Positions 33,767 through 45,129 of a stretch of DNA of 64,000 bases are shown here, piece by piece. The notes under the pieces are model-generated. The model ran no database searches. It was not told the origin of the DNA and worked only from the letters and a program-made list of their open reading frames with translations. The DNA is from Candolleomyces eurysporus (lineage: Eukaryota > Basidiomycota > Agaricomycetes > Agaricales > Psathyrellaceae): NCBI GenBank assembly GCA_027579435.1, contig JANBPK010000742.1, positions 1 to 64,000 on the forward strand, in the 5' to 3' direction. Numbering within the stretch: position 1 is the stretch's first letter; every line of letters starts with the position of its first letter. The position numbers and the translations under genes were made by a program.

Positions 33767-34419
33767 ATGTCTTTCACTAATGTCTACTACAAGAGGGTAG
33801 GACGGCAGGCATGACTTACGAGCGACTCTGACGATCGATCCATAGACAGCAGGGACAGCAAAGTCATGTTATGTGTGCTATCGGCCAACAACCACGGTTC
33901 TGGCAACGATAAACACAGTTGACTTTATCTATGCCTGCCCTGGACATCTCAGCGACGCCAATTTCGCAAGCCGGATCGCTGATGCGGAAACTTCATCTGC
34001 TGCGAAGAGTTCTGTATCCCCCGAAGAGATTGCGAAGATAAAGCAGGAATGGGAAGAAAAGCAGAAGAAGAAACAAGAGAAGGAGAAGGGTAAGGAAGAC
34101 GGGAAAGAAAAGGAGGACGGAAAGGACAAGAAGAGTGATGCGGAGAGTTCGAAGGAGGCTTCCAAGTCGCCCACTCCAGCTCCAGCACCCACAAAGCCGG
34201 CCGCTCCAACTCATGAACGATACTCTCTCCACCGAGACTTCTATGCCAGTTGAGTCATCCGTGCTTGCGACNTGNATTGTGTTGAATGTGGCCCNGTTGA
34301 CAGTGCGCCAACTTGAACATAAGAAGCGGAAACAGGCGGCCCAGGCGAAGGAGCTCGCNCCCCGCCTGCCCGGCGTGCCTCATACGAATATCCAGGCGTC
34401 GGATGAGCAGAAATATTGA
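33767..34419 (+). CDS. VFA1: VPS4-associated protein 1
   Basis: Small endosomal protein that binds the AAA ATPase Vps4 and modulates ESCRT-III recycling. Exons 33767-33796, 33846-34248 and 34304-34419. The first exon gives MSFTNVYYKR; the acceptor at 33845 joins it to TAGTAKSCYVCYRPTTTVL, the family's Cys-x-x-Cys zinc segment, with CPGHL as its second half. A highly charged helix (EEIAKIKQEWEEKQKKKQE) and a Lys/Asp/Glu-rich stretch follow, then Pro/Ala-rich sequence and the conserved end YSLHRDFYAM-RQLEHKKRKQAAQ, finishing KELAPRLPG and DEQKY. Three Ns lie in the last intron or at wobble positions. Order and length fit Vfa1 well. Confidence 0.85.
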
Positions 34420-34740
34420 GGATACGGGTAGAGACGTTGAATGTACATGTAGTGGGACAATGATTTGCTTGGCTGAGTTTGAAAGGGGTGAAAATATCTC
34501 AGCTGCCGAGCCGTCAGGCCCTTGAATCGCGACCAGCTTGGACGTCGTCTGCATCATCCTCGCCAACGCCCACGCCCCGACGCCTTTCAGCGAAAAGTAC
34601 CGCATGACTCGAGATATCTCATCTTCTGCATAATACGCAAGCCTTTCACTGTGAGTAACGTCCAACTCGCGACGACCGGCGCGTTAATAGACGGCGAGGA
34701 CAGCTCTAGATTTGTATCCTACATCTCTCAATAGTCCAGG
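34420..34740. other. Spacer upstream of the RGG-protein gene
   Basis: 321 bp between VFA1 and the next plus-strand start. A minus-strand frame crosses it (34665 leftward) but overlaps VFA1 coding sequence and has no recognisable family. Most likely the promoter and 5' UTR of the gene at 34741. Confidence 0.45.
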
Positions 34741-37700
34741 ATGAACAAGAATCCTTTCGTGCCCGCACCGACGTACACCCCTCCCCAGCCTCCTTTGCCT
34801 CCGGGNGCCCCACCGAGCCAGCCTGGCCAGCCGGACTACTCTGCGTGGTATGCAGCCTCTGCCGCTGCAGCACAAGCACCCCATTCCCAGCCGCCTGCTG
34901 CTCCGCAATACAACCCGCAGTGGTCTGCACCCCAGCCGCCACGTCCCCCCGCCGAACAGAGTGCTTTGTATGCGAACTATGGCTATGGTTCCCAGAACAG
35001 TCACTGGCAACGGCAGCAGCAACAACAACCGCCTCCGTACCAACAACCACAACAGTATCATGGTGCTCCGCAAGTCGTCCAGCCACCTCAAGCGCAGCCA
35101 GGCTACAATCCGTATCAACCAGCAGCAGGGTACCCTTTGCAATACGTGCCTCAAGCCGCGCCTCCTCCGCCCCAGCCGATTGCTCAGCCNGCATACGGNC
35201 CNGTTCCACCCCAACAGCCATTCTTCAATCCCCATTTACCGCCGCAGGTCCAGCCGCAGCAACAGCCCCGACTTCACCATACANCCCCCTCAGCACATGC
35301 CCCCAGCCAAGCGACAAAGGTTTGATGGGCCGAATCCCAATCGAAACCAGCAACATCCGCCTCCTCCGCCTCCTCCACAACCACAGTTCCAACCGCCACC
35401 GGCTCCGCCAGCTTCCGCAGGTTCTTTCACAGGTCCGAATGCCAATCGTGGCCCTCCTACTGGCCCAGGCCAAATGGCAGGGAGGGGGGGTGGACCTGGT
35501 GGCCGAGGTGGCGCCCCTAGTGGACAGCGCGGCGGAAGAGGTGGTTCTTTCTCCGCCAACCGAGGTGGTCCTGCAGGCCGCGGACGTGGAACAGGAAGCG
35601 GATATATGGGAGGATCCGGAAATGCTGGCCGAGGAGGTGGGCAGTCTGGAGGTGGATTGCGAGGACACGGATCGCGGGCCAACTTCGGGCAAAACCGACG
35701 CACAGGCGGATCCTCTTTCACATCTGGCAGCTTCCACCCAGGAGGATCATTCAGGAATCGTGGCCAAGGACACTCTGGACAGAATCGTAGTGGACCGCGG
35801 CACGATGGAGCCGCATTCGCTCACAAAGAAAACGCGACCATTCCGAGTGCTCCGTCTGGTAGCAAGAAAGAAGAGAACAGGCGGACTCTGACAGACTTCA
35901 AGATCGTTGGCCTCGAAATTCCGGAGCTGGATTGGAAGTGGGGCGATCTCCCGTTGCCTCCTGTTGAAGTCAAGGTGGAGGTGAAAGAGGAGGCTGTTGA
36001 TTCTGGCCCCAATGTTTCCGTTAAAGATGAAGTCGTAGACGACAAATCTGCATTACAGGTACCTTCTGCCACCAACAAGGAGGAAACGCAAGTTGAACCA
36101 AAGGCTGAGGCCTCGTCGGAAGCTGCTGCTGGAGGAACTGAAAGCCAGAAGATATCAGAATCGCAGGCCCGGGAGATTCGTTATCCGGCTGATGTGAATA
36201 GTGGTGGGCAACCGCCTTCGCGTATGCGCATTTACTTCGACACGCCTGTTACGGCAGACGATGCGAAGCCGATCCCCCATACTTCCTCTGCTGGTTATGG
36301 AGATGCGCCTTCAGATGCGCGGAAAGGCAAGCGGAAAAAGTTGGAGGACGATGATGGAGATTTGGAAGAGGGGCGTGCTCGTCGTCCGCCGCCTCAGATG
36401 AGCGCTGCCGTGACCGATGACAGGTCGAGTGTTGCGGAGTCTGCCAGTGAAGGGGACTGGCTAATGGCTGCTATTGTTGAAGGTGAGGAAGAGGCTCAAG
36501 CGGAGGCTGATTTGCAGCCTGGTGGTGAGGAGGAGGGTGATGGGGCAGGAGACCATCCAGTGCACGATGAGCACCACCCAGGGGAAGAGCTGGAAGAGGA
36601 TCCTGATGCAGATGCCGAAGGCGAGGTGGAAAACCTTGTGGATGATGGTGAGCAGCCTTTCTGTCTGAAAACGGCAGTTCATCGTGTGGAGGCCTTCTTC
36701 CAATGTTTTAAGAGGAAAGATGGCCTTCCTAGCGCAATGCTAACGTTTCCTTATCTGGTTTTAAAGGGCATCATGATGATGATATTTATATGACGGGCGA
36801 ACACGATGGACCTGCCCCAGAGACTGCTGAGCCACTGCCTGGCACCGTTGAACATGTTTCCTCTAATCCGGAGGCCTCGCCTACCGACGATCTGGTTTCT
36901 GCTGCGCCCAACTCCGAGACGCCGTCTACGGCGTCTGAGGCAAAGAATGTGCCATCGTCTCCGTCTCATGATCAGGCTCGGAAATCGTCCGCAGAGGATA
37001 GCACTCCCAAGGCTGCTGAAGGGGACGCCTCTGGCGCTCCTGATGCCCATATTTCTTCCAATGCTACCTCTCGCGATAACTCTCTTTTCGAATCTACGTC
37101 CGTATCCGATGCTCTCTATCTGCGACGTCGTGTTTTACTCATCTTGACTCTTCTTTTCAATGCAGTGAAGAGACGTCCGCTAACCAACCTGACTCTGTTC
37201 ATGTGCAGGTGTCAGACAGATCACCGGAAATTGGCAAAGCGAAATCCCTTCAGGCAGCATCAGCGGAACCGACACTTCTCATCATCGAGACTCAAGAGGC
37301 GACTCAAATAGAAGACGAGCAAACTCAAATGATCAATGGACAAGACGACCACGCTGCTCAGCTCCAAGCGGAACACCTGCCAGAACCGCCTATGTCGCCT
37401 GTATCAAATGTGCATGAAGATGGAAGTTCTGTTGCGGCCACCAAAGGAGAGAATGAGTCGAGCCAATGCCCGTCTCGAAACAGGCTTTCAATTTCTTATG
37501 CCAGCGGCAACCGCCGTTTGGTAATCGATGCGGATGTTGTTTCTTCTTTCAAGCTTTTCCGACAAGCTGGTAGGATTGAAGTTTCCATTGACGTTGCGAA
37601 GAATTCTGGAACTGGCTTGAAGGGTGTTTTGGTGAGTGGCCAAGTCACGATCTTGCGTCGCGTTGCTCTAACGTTCGTTCAGGTCGAAGCTTTATCAGAA

Positions 37701-38461
37701 GCCAAATCTTATGCCGCTCTTCCTAATATCTTGGAACACACAGCAGAGGCAGACGACACCGTCCCTCCGTTCCCCAAGCTGTCGCTTCCTACGTCTGTGC
37801 GCCTTGTTGCTCATCTTGATGTCGCCAGACCACTCTCTGAGCCCAAATGGGCAAAGTCTGGCGATGTTCAAGAGTGGCTAAGAAGCATGCTTGGGTCCAA
37901 ATCGGATGAGTCCTCGGAGGGATGGGAAAAGAAGATACAAGTCATGGACCCTGACCCGGTACGTGAAAGATTTCCACTTTGGATAACATCCCCTGACACG
38001 TCTTTTTTGAATAATAGCCTCCAACTATTTGGACTGTTCTCGAAGGATGGGCAAGCAATTCGCCTGTCGGTCTTTTGCATGAGCGTCAACGATTCTTGAA
38101 GACGCATATGACTGAAACAGACAACGTTCTGGAGATATTGTTGCGCCTTGTTCGCGGGGAGAGGGCGACACCCTTCTCGCAAAGTACGCCGACTATCTCG
38201 GCCCCTAGTATCTCTGGTGCCCTGTTGTCAGCGCTGAACCCAGGATCTGCTCATGGAGCTCAGCAGACTCACGTCTCCCTCGCCGTACTGGCGCTTTTCC
38301 GACTGACTGTGGAGTATGCCAAGAAGGCGGTTGGAGAACAGGGTAAGGGAGAAGTTGAAGACCGGGTCGGGGAGATTATCCGGTGCTTGCCGTCCCACCT
38401 AATTTATAAGAGTCTGGATGGCATTTTCAAAGAATGGAGACACGAGAAGAAGGGTCGATAG
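34741..38461 (+). CDS. Large low-complexity protein with proline/glutamine and RGG regions; unknown function
   Basis: Exons approximately 34741-36647, 36767-37097, 37166-37631, 37683-37958 and 38018-38461. The product of about 1,130 residues starts MNKNPFVPAPTYTPPQPP and has in order: a Pro/Gln/Tyr/Ala-rich prion-like segment (about residues 1-190), a basic patch (MPPAKRQRFDG), a Gly/Arg-rich RGG region (GGPGGRGGAPSGQRGG and many repeats), acidic and Ser-rich stretches, and a more ordered C-terminal part (LVIDADVVSSFKLFRQAGR, RFLKTHMTETDNVLEILL, VSLAVLALFRLTVEYA). The N at 35284 is an extra base; dropping it joins RLHHT to PPQHMPPAKR. RGG regions usually bind RNA, so a nuclear or RNP-granule role is likely but only inferred. 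No named family recognised. Confidence 0.75.
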
Positions 38462-38545
38462 AGGCTATACATACTGTTCCTTTAATTATTTCGAGTCTTT
38501 TCTTGTTGCCTGCGCTTGTTCATGTGCGCGTTCGTGAATCTATTT

Positions 38546-38553
38546 TCACGTGA
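38546..38553. promoter_or_regulatory. TCACGTGA site upstream of PRE5
   Basis: A perfect 8-bp palindrome, the Cbf1/USF-type E-box, lies about 70 bp upstream of the PRE5 start codon, in the short gap after the RGG-protein gene. Confidence 0.45.
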
Positions 38554-38620
38554 CCATAATTTCTGTCGTGAGCTCGCTCGACGCGTCATCTTGGAATCTA
38601 CGCTCTCTAAACCTACGATC

Positions 38621-39747
38621 ATGGCAAGTCCAGACAGCTTTGGATTTGAGGAATTGGCTGCTCATAGAAGGGATAACAGTTTAGGAACACATACGACTCC
38701 GATAACACCGTTTTCTCGCCTCAAGGCCGTCTGCACCAGGTCGAATATGCCCTGGAAGCCGTGAAGCAGGGATCTGCTGCTGTGGGCTTGCGCTCAAAGA
38801 CCCACTCTGTTCTGCTTGCACTGAAGGTGCATAGCACTCTCTTGACCCTCCAATTATCACTGATGCATTCATATTTTGCTCGTTTCTAGCGATCTACAGG
38901 AGAATTGGCTTCGTACCAACAGAAGATGTTCCGTATAGATGACCATATCGGTATTGCGATAGCTGGATTGACCTCGGACGCGCGTGTTCTGAGGTGCGTA
39001 TCAAGAAACTCTAGTGCCTACAGCATCTATCTGACTGTCTATCCTTAATTATCAGTAACTTCATGAGGCAGCAGGCCATGTCCTCGAGAATGATCTTCAA
39101 CCGACCCGTACCTGTTAACAGGCTCGTATCTGCCATCGCCGACAGTGCGTCATATTTCACACCGATTCCAGCTCTCTGACTGACTCTTTCTTTCTTTCCG
39201 TGCCTTGTCAGAGGCTCAAGTGAATACCCAAGAATACGGTCGACGGCCATACGGAGTCGGTTTCCTCGTAATCGGCCAGGACAAGTCCGGTCCCCACCTA
39301 TACGAATTCTCGCCCTCTGGGAACTCGTACGAATACTACGCCATGTCTATCGGAGCGAGGAGTCAGAGCGCAAAGACGTACTTGGAGAAACACTACGAGA
39401 GTTTTGCTGATTGTGAGTACCTCCAAAGTCTACGACACCGACGACGCATTAATCTTCCAAAAGGCTCATTGGAAGACCTCGTCCGACACGGCTTGCACGC
39501 CCTGCGAGAGACTCTGCAGCAAGATAAAGAGTTGACTATCAACAACACGTCCATTGGCATCATCGGGCCTGCCAGTGAACACGAGAAGAACGTACCTCCA
39601 GGCGGATCGTTCAGAATTTTGGAAAGCGAAGCCGTCGAACCCTTCTTGAAGACCATCATCCCCAAAGACAGTGACGCTTCTGCTTCATCGGCTCCAGCTG
39701 CGCCCCCTGCAGCACCAACAGACGAGGACGTTCAGATGGCAGAGTAA
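38621..39747 (+). CDS. PRE5: 20S proteasome subunit alpha-6 (PSMA1/Pre5)
   Basis: Alpha-ring subunit of the 20S proteasome. The family start MFRNxYD appears here as ATG at 38621-38623 followed by an intron 38624-38679 and then TTTAGGAACACATACGAC (Phe-Arg-Asn-Thr-Tyr-Asp). The intron begins GCAAGT and ends CAG, so it is a GC-AG intron right after the start codon. Reading on from the ATG without splicing gives an unrelated frame. Later landmarks: [20 protein letters not shown] (the alpha signature), [49 protein letters not shown] and [12 protein letters not shown]. The C-terminal tail is Ala/Pro-rich then acidic. Seven exons; length near 270 residues is normal. Confidence 0.93.
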
Positions 39748-39936
39748 ACAATTTCAAATTCTTGTACAATAGCGATGCGTCTAATGCGGTCCTGATTATT
39801 CTATCCGACTATCGATGGGGAAATGTCTGAATAACGATATAGCAAGGAGTGGGGGTGGTAAAAAATGCCAGATTACTTTTGCGTCAGCGAATAAATAGCG
39901 AAAGGGCGTGGAGATTAATTATGAGCATCTAACCGT

Positions 39937-41570
39937 CTATGGCTGCGTCTTTTTGACGGTGGCTTGCGTTGCATTGAGACGCCGCCAGAGACGTGCAGCC
40001 CCACCAGGTCGTCGAAGACTAATGAGGACATGGGTCATCGCGCTGAGAAGCATTACGCTGCCAGCTTGGTGGGCTGCAGCAAGGGGGACGGGGACGAGAT
40101 AGAGCAGAGTGGAAATTCCCAACAGCACTTGAATATTGGCCATAGTGAATGCAGCACGGATTGCCGTGGTGGCAAGAGGAGGCAGCGCAGCACGGACAGC
40201 TGGGTTCAGCGTCCGGAGCCAGAGAGCAGTAGTGCCAAAGTATGTGGTAATAGCCTGTATTGAGAGCATTTAAATCCTGAGGCGAGATTGAGAAATGATA
40301 TACGGCGTACCAGGACACGGTGGTCAAATTGGACTGTGGTCGGGTTCTCAAAGATATTTCTCCACCAGAGGTCCGACTTGTCAGCGTTCTTTGCATATGC
40401 AGGGTCGAAGAGCTCGTCCGAAGGAGGCGCCAAACGACCACCCATGAGAGGGAACTCGTTATACAGCAAACCAGCATCCAAACCAGCCACGAAAGCGCCT
40501 ATCAAATCGGGTTGAGGACAGAAACATTGCACTGTGCTTTTAGGACATACCAGACATTGCGGTCACAAAGACGAGGCCCATTAAAGCCCAAGAGGCGACC
40601 TTGATGCGCTTGACCACAGGATTTTGAAGTATCTTGTTGATGTCCCCGGTTGTCGACCCGCTCCATGGTGCTCCTTTCGCGTATTTCCAATCCTTGATGA
40701 CCGAGAGACCTGTTCCGAACATGCCAAGGTATAGCAGGAAAGCAGTACCAAGGTGAGCGGCGAGGCGGTATTGCGACACTCGAGGAACGCTTCCGGGTAT
40801 TTCCAAATGCTTGTTGTCCAGACCGGATTTGACCATATACCACCCAAGAGCACCTTGAGCACCGATGAGGAGGCCGAGACCGAAGAGCCGTCTTGTCATT
40901 CGACCGTCGATCTTTTTTCGGAGGGCAAAGTACGCAAGCGGGCCAACGAATGCGACTCCGATGAGGCGCCCCAATACACGGTGACTCCATTCCCAAAAGA
41001 AAATGAACTTGAAGTCTTCGAGGGTGATTGAGTGGTTGAGCCTGTGCCAGTTATAATTGAGACTACAGATACATAGCTCGAAGTAGGGAGATGAACGTAC
41101 AATTTGAATTCCGGTGTTTCCTTGTACTTTGCAAACTCGGCCTCCCATTCCTCTTGTGTAATAGGAGGGACGACTCCGGTGATTGGTTTCCATTCCGTGA
41201 TACTCAAACCAGATTCTGTAAGACGAGTGACGCCTCCGACGACGATGATAGCGAGGACCAAGGTCGCCGAACCCATGAGCCATCCTCCGACTGCAGGCGG
41301 AGCGAGAATAGGCATCGCTGGTGGACTGTCCGCGGTTGCGCTACTACTGGCTTGCTCCGACAAAGATTTTGCGGAGGAGTGCAAGCGAGACTGCCCGAGC
41401 ATCCGAAGAATGCTCGACCTTGGTTTGGGTGCATTCGACAGCACTCTTGCGTGGTGAGCGCGAGCCGGAAGTGAAAATATAGTGCTGGACAGCGAGCGCG
41501 TCGCGCGGGGTATTGAGCGTGGCAGGTGCCCACAGCGCAGCGAGGCGCTCCTCAGGGCGTTCAGGAGCAT
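39937..41570 (-). CDS. COX15: Heme A synthase COX15
   Basis: Inner mitochondrial membrane enzyme that oxidises heme O to heme A for cytochrome c oxidase. ATG 41570 opens a basic leader ([18 protein letters not shown], then RATRSLSS). The core has [59 protein letters not shown] with a heme-ligand His, [57 protein letters not shown], and a last helix region before TAG at 39937-39939. Eight membrane helices fit the family. Four or five exons; the read-through after TPEFKL is an intron. Divergent from the BolA gene. Confidence 0.93.
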
Positions 41571-41772
41571 CTTGGGCAGCGTCCGCTGTCGAGTACGAGG
41601 GTCGCCGTCGTGGTTGAAGAGAGTTTTGTGTCGAGACGAGGCTGGACTTTCGAGACGCTGGAGGGATCACACTCTCAGCCGGACCGTCATACCCCGGAAT
41701 CGGTCGCTGACCAATCACAGCAGCCGGCTTAATTTCCTGACGAATGACGGTGAGCTGGGTCCCGGGTCGACG
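41571..41772. promoter_or_regulatory. Divergent promoter, COX15 / BolA-like
   Basis: 202 bp between start codons of two mitochondrial genes that serve heme A and iron-sulfur biogenesis. Long overlapping ORFs cross it on both strands, but these are extensions of the coding frames without family similarity. Confidence 0.45.
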
Positions 41773-42229
41773 ATGTTCTCGACGTTCTTCAAGCGACAAC
41801 TGGTCCCTTCGGTGCAGAGCGCCTCCTCATTCGCGTCGCAGAGAGCGTTTGCCTCATCCTCTCGTCTCTTCAATGTCAAAATAGTACCCCCACCAGGTCT
41901 TCCGGACCGTGAGCGGACAATATGGGACAAGCTCATCACCAAGTTCTCCCCATCCCAGCTGCAGGTGGAGGACGTCTCTGGTGCGTCTTGTCCATGTGCC
42001 CGTAAAATTTGATCTTATACGCTCTCTAGGTGGTTGCGGGACCTTCTATGCCATCGTTATTGCTAGTGATACCTTCAAGGGCCTGTCTGTCGTGAAGCAA
42101 CACCGGCTTGTGACCTCGACACTCAAGCAGGAAATTGAGGGGATTCATGGGCTACAGGTGAGTTCCTAATTGTTATATTGAAGATATTGGTACAATTGAA
42201 TGCTTCAGATAAAGACCATTTCCCAGTAA
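41773..42229 (+). CDS. BolA-like protein, probably mitochondrial (BOL3/BOLA3 type)
   Basis: Exons 41773-41980, 42030-42157 and 42209-42229. The N-terminus (MFSTFFKRQLVPSVQSA, SQRAFASSSRLF) is leader-like. The BolA domain follows: RTIWDKLITKFSPSQLQVEDVSGGCGTFYAIVIAS, FKGLSVVKQHRLV and the helix LKQEIEGIHGLQIKTIS. The invariant His of the RxHR-type segment is in KQHRLV, and the Cys in GGCG is the residue typical of the BOLA3 branch that works with monothiol glutaredoxin in mitochondrial [4Fe-4S] delivery. The last exon encodes only six residues. The length of about 118 residues is normal. Confidence 0.87.
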
Positions 42230-42398
42230 ACCGGTTTCCCCTTCAACCCAACCACCACTCCGAGCACTACCCTAGACCTGTTACACCCTTCCTAATTCGC
42301 GATTGCTATAGATAGATATCCCAAAGACCCTCCGAAAACCCTACGGTAACTAATGAAACCCGGCCCTTAGACCCGAAATATTTGTAAAGAAAACGTCG

Positions 42399-43580
42399 TC
42401 ACTTCTGCCGCTTGAAGAGGCGCATCAAGGTAATGGCTTCCTTCATGTATATCTCTCGGTTGGGATCGTCCATTACCTCTTTCCACGAAAACCTTTTCTT
42501 GAGCATGGAAAAGAAGCGTTTGTCGGCCTTGGGGAGAGAGTCAAAAGATGCGTCAATATCGGCAAGCGGCACATACCTTTCTACGCTTCTTGTAGCAGAA
42601 CAGAATTTCCGTGCTCGTATCAGCGAGATCGGCTAATGTTTGCACTAAAAGTGGGAACGCTGGCTCAAAGTAAACGCAGTCTGCAGCGAGGATGATGTCC
42701 GGCTTTGGGATTGAGGTGGGTATTGGCGAACCCCTGGTATAATATCCATGTCAATCGGGACCTGAGAGAACGCATCGGGAGAAAACATACCAATCAAGCT
42801 CTGCGACAACGACATTAGAACCAAGCTTATTGAGTGCCACATTCTTTTGCATAATTGGGAGTAACGGCCTGTAAAATGCAGTGTTCAATTGCGTACAGGC
42901 GATGATTCGGAGAGACGGTACGAACGCCTGGTCTGTGATAACGACTCTGCAATCTGCTTCCAGTTCCCCGGCTACCAGGCCCACTAGACCAGTACCAGCA
43001 CCCAACTCCAAGACGTTCTTATCCCGCAGATAGCCGAGATCTCTCTGCACCAGGTACGTTGCTAGGATCTGATAACGAACCGGATGGACGATGGACAAGG
43101 CTCAGGGATCGTGCTCAAAGCAGAAAGCCAAAGCAGNAAAAATAAATGTACCTGTCCTGCAGGCCAAGCAATACCACCACAGCCAGGAGACGCGTCGACA
43201 GCCAGTGAGATGTTCAGAGGTTGAGGAACACCACCCCGATCGCAAGAGAACGATAATCGCAAGAGTCCATCTTCAACAGAGTGAGATTGGGCAGGCAGGA
43301 ATGCCAGGAGCTGGGATGATGAATCTCGCACGGCTACGAGGCTATCCTCGACACCCATGAGATGTCTCAAGGGATCTTTCGCGTCCAGCTCCTCCTCCAC
43401 CGCCATTTCAGGGACGGCATGAGTCTGTAACTGCATGGGGGTGCTGGTAACGTTGTGTTTTGATACACTTGAGTCCGACACGAGGTGATCCAGGGAGTTT
43501 TTGGAGCTTGGAAAATCCTTCAGTTGAGGGCGCGCCTTGAGGATGGTGGCTGCGAGCCTCGAGGCGTTCCGAAGTGACAC
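42399..43580 (-). CDS. Protein-lysine methyltransferase, METTL21/EFM6-like
   Basis: Seven-beta-strand S-adenosylmethionine-dependent methyltransferase of the family that modifies elongation factors and chaperones. Landmarks: GCGGIAWPAGQ, LATYLVQRDLGYLRDKN, motif I VLELGAGTGLVGLVAG, VVITDQ, MQKNVALN, VVVAELDW, DIILAADCVYFEPAFPLLVQTL and an ending ITLMRLFKRQK before TGA at 42399-42401. An N-terminal region of about 110 residues (KARPQLKDFPSSK onward) precedes the fold. The true start is unclear: the open frame enters at 43580 with no ATG, and an acceptor-like CTCAG lies just upstream, so one short 5' exon is probably missing (possible ATG at 43745). The N at 43137 lies in an intron. Confidence 0.8.
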
Positions 43581-43874
43581 ACTGATTTCGTGATCTGAGA
43601 AATTTTAACTGCGTTATCTCGCGAAATGAACGTGCTGAATGTTCAGTTGGAACGCGACAAGACGCCGGAGCCGTATGTGTGATTTGGAGCAGAGTCTTTT
43701 TGTATTGAGACAGGCTGTGAGGACGGGGAGCGAAGGAAAGGACATTACGGTACTCTGGCCTCGGTTAGCGAAACGATAAACATGTACAACGCAACTCGGG
43801 CGACATATTATAACCTTCCCGCTTTCACTCCGTCTGTCAACCAGTCCTCACCCACTCCCAACTCGCTGGCAGAG

Positions 43875-45129
43875 ATGGCCTCCTCAGACTTGTACGACAT
43901 GCGCTTTGAATGGTATGTTGCGCCACATTCTCGTCGTCGAGACGGCGAGCGCTGATTCAATTCATCGTCCCTGACAGGCCTCACCAAGACCGAGCGCCTA
44001 CCACCGTCATCGTCACCGGTACCTTCGATCACGTAGGCCCTTCAACTATATATCCAATACATCTGATCTCATATCATTACTGTATTAGTGGACCTGCTCC
44101 ATCAAACTCGCCAGGACCGATTCTGGCTTCGTTGGCTCCGTCAAAGTTCCATGGGCGGAGAAGATCAAGTACAAGTTTATCGTGGACGGTCAATGGCTCA
44201 CCCAGGCCGGTCAGCCAACAGAGATGGACCCTGGTGGTTACATCAACAACATTTACCTTACGCCCCCTAAGCCTGTCAACGCTGCCCCGGCCCCTGAACC
44301 CGTCAAGCGCAACGATGACGCTGCTCATGCATTTGCTTCCGCCCCAACCGAATCCGTCGAGCCCACCGAAGAGGAAGAAGCCCCTGTTCCCGCTGCCGTG
44401 GAGGTTGTCGAAGTGACTCCCAAGCAGGAGGAGAAAGTCGTCGAAGAAACGAAACCCAAAGAGAGGCGGATATCAATGCCGATTATTCCTGTCAACGCAG
44501 TTGAACACAACACCATTCGCTCCTCCCCCCCACCACCCGCTGTTCCCGACTTCGTTCTCCCCCCNCCGCCTCGAGCACGCAGCACTAGCCCGCCTCCTGT
44601 GCAGGAGAGCAAGCCGGCGGCCGTACTAACGCCCGAACCCGAGCCCGCCAAGCTGCACGAGGTAGAGGTCGAGCCTAGCCCAGAGGAGCCTATCATCGCT
44701 ACCTCACCGGAGGTGCCTATCGAGGAACAGAAGCAAGAGGGTATCTCTCACATCCCCGTCGACGACCTTCCCAATGCCAAGCCCGAATTTGTGGAGGAAT
44801 CCGCAAAGGAGGAGGCAGAGGAACAACTGGTGGTCGTTCCCACACCTGAACCCGCCAAAGTCGAGACAATCCCCAAGGAAGAGGATAAGCCGTCTCCAGA
44901 GCCCGCCAAGGAGGAGGAAAAAACAACTCTGCCAACTCCCCCGGCTACGCCTCACTCGAAGAAGGAATTTTCTCTGTCATCACCCTCTGCGACTCCCACT
45001 GGATCCCCTTCCTCCTCTCGCTTTGGCACAGCTGCGTCCAAGAAGAAGCGGCGTTCCTCCTTTTTCGGCAAAATTAAGGAACTGTTTTCGCATGACAAGG
45101 AGAAGGAGAAGGAAAAAGTGAAGAAGTGA
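43875..45129 (+). CDS. CBM48 (AMPK-beta-type glycogen-binding) protein with long charged tail
   Basis: Exons 43875-43912, 43978-44032 and 44089-45129. The first 85 residues form a CBM48 domain like yeast Mdg1/Crp1: LYDMRFEWPHQDR, VIVTGTFDHWTCSIKL, WAEKIKYKFIVDGQW and GGYINNIYL, with the aromatic residues expected for glucan contact. The remaining 280 residues are disordered: Glu/Pro/Val-rich repeats (PAKVETIPKEEDKPSPEPA and similar), then Ser/Thr/Pro and a strongly basic C-terminus (KKKRRSSFFGKIKELFSHD, ending KEKEKVKK). Mdg1 and Crp1 are linked to pheromone signalling and cruciform DNA binding in yeast; the role here is unknown. One N at 44565 lies within a proline run. Confidence 0.82.

Noticed and set aside
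34255..34665. Minus-strand frame of 136 codons between VFA1 and the RGG gene
   Set aside because: It overlaps VFA1 coding sequence, contains Ns and has no recognisable family. Kept only as a weak possibility.
35290..35721. Pro-rich minus-strand frame, and another at 34684-35235
   Set aside because: These are antisense shadows of the RGG and Pro/Gln repeats, whose codon bias leaves the opposite strand open.
41344..41799. Minus-strand and plus-strand frames crossing the COX15/BolA spacer
   Set aside because: They overlap two clearly identified starts and extend them in wrong frames without family similarity.
44325..44955. Minus-strand frames opposite the CBM48 tail
   Set aside because: Antisense shadows of repetitive Glu/Pro codons.
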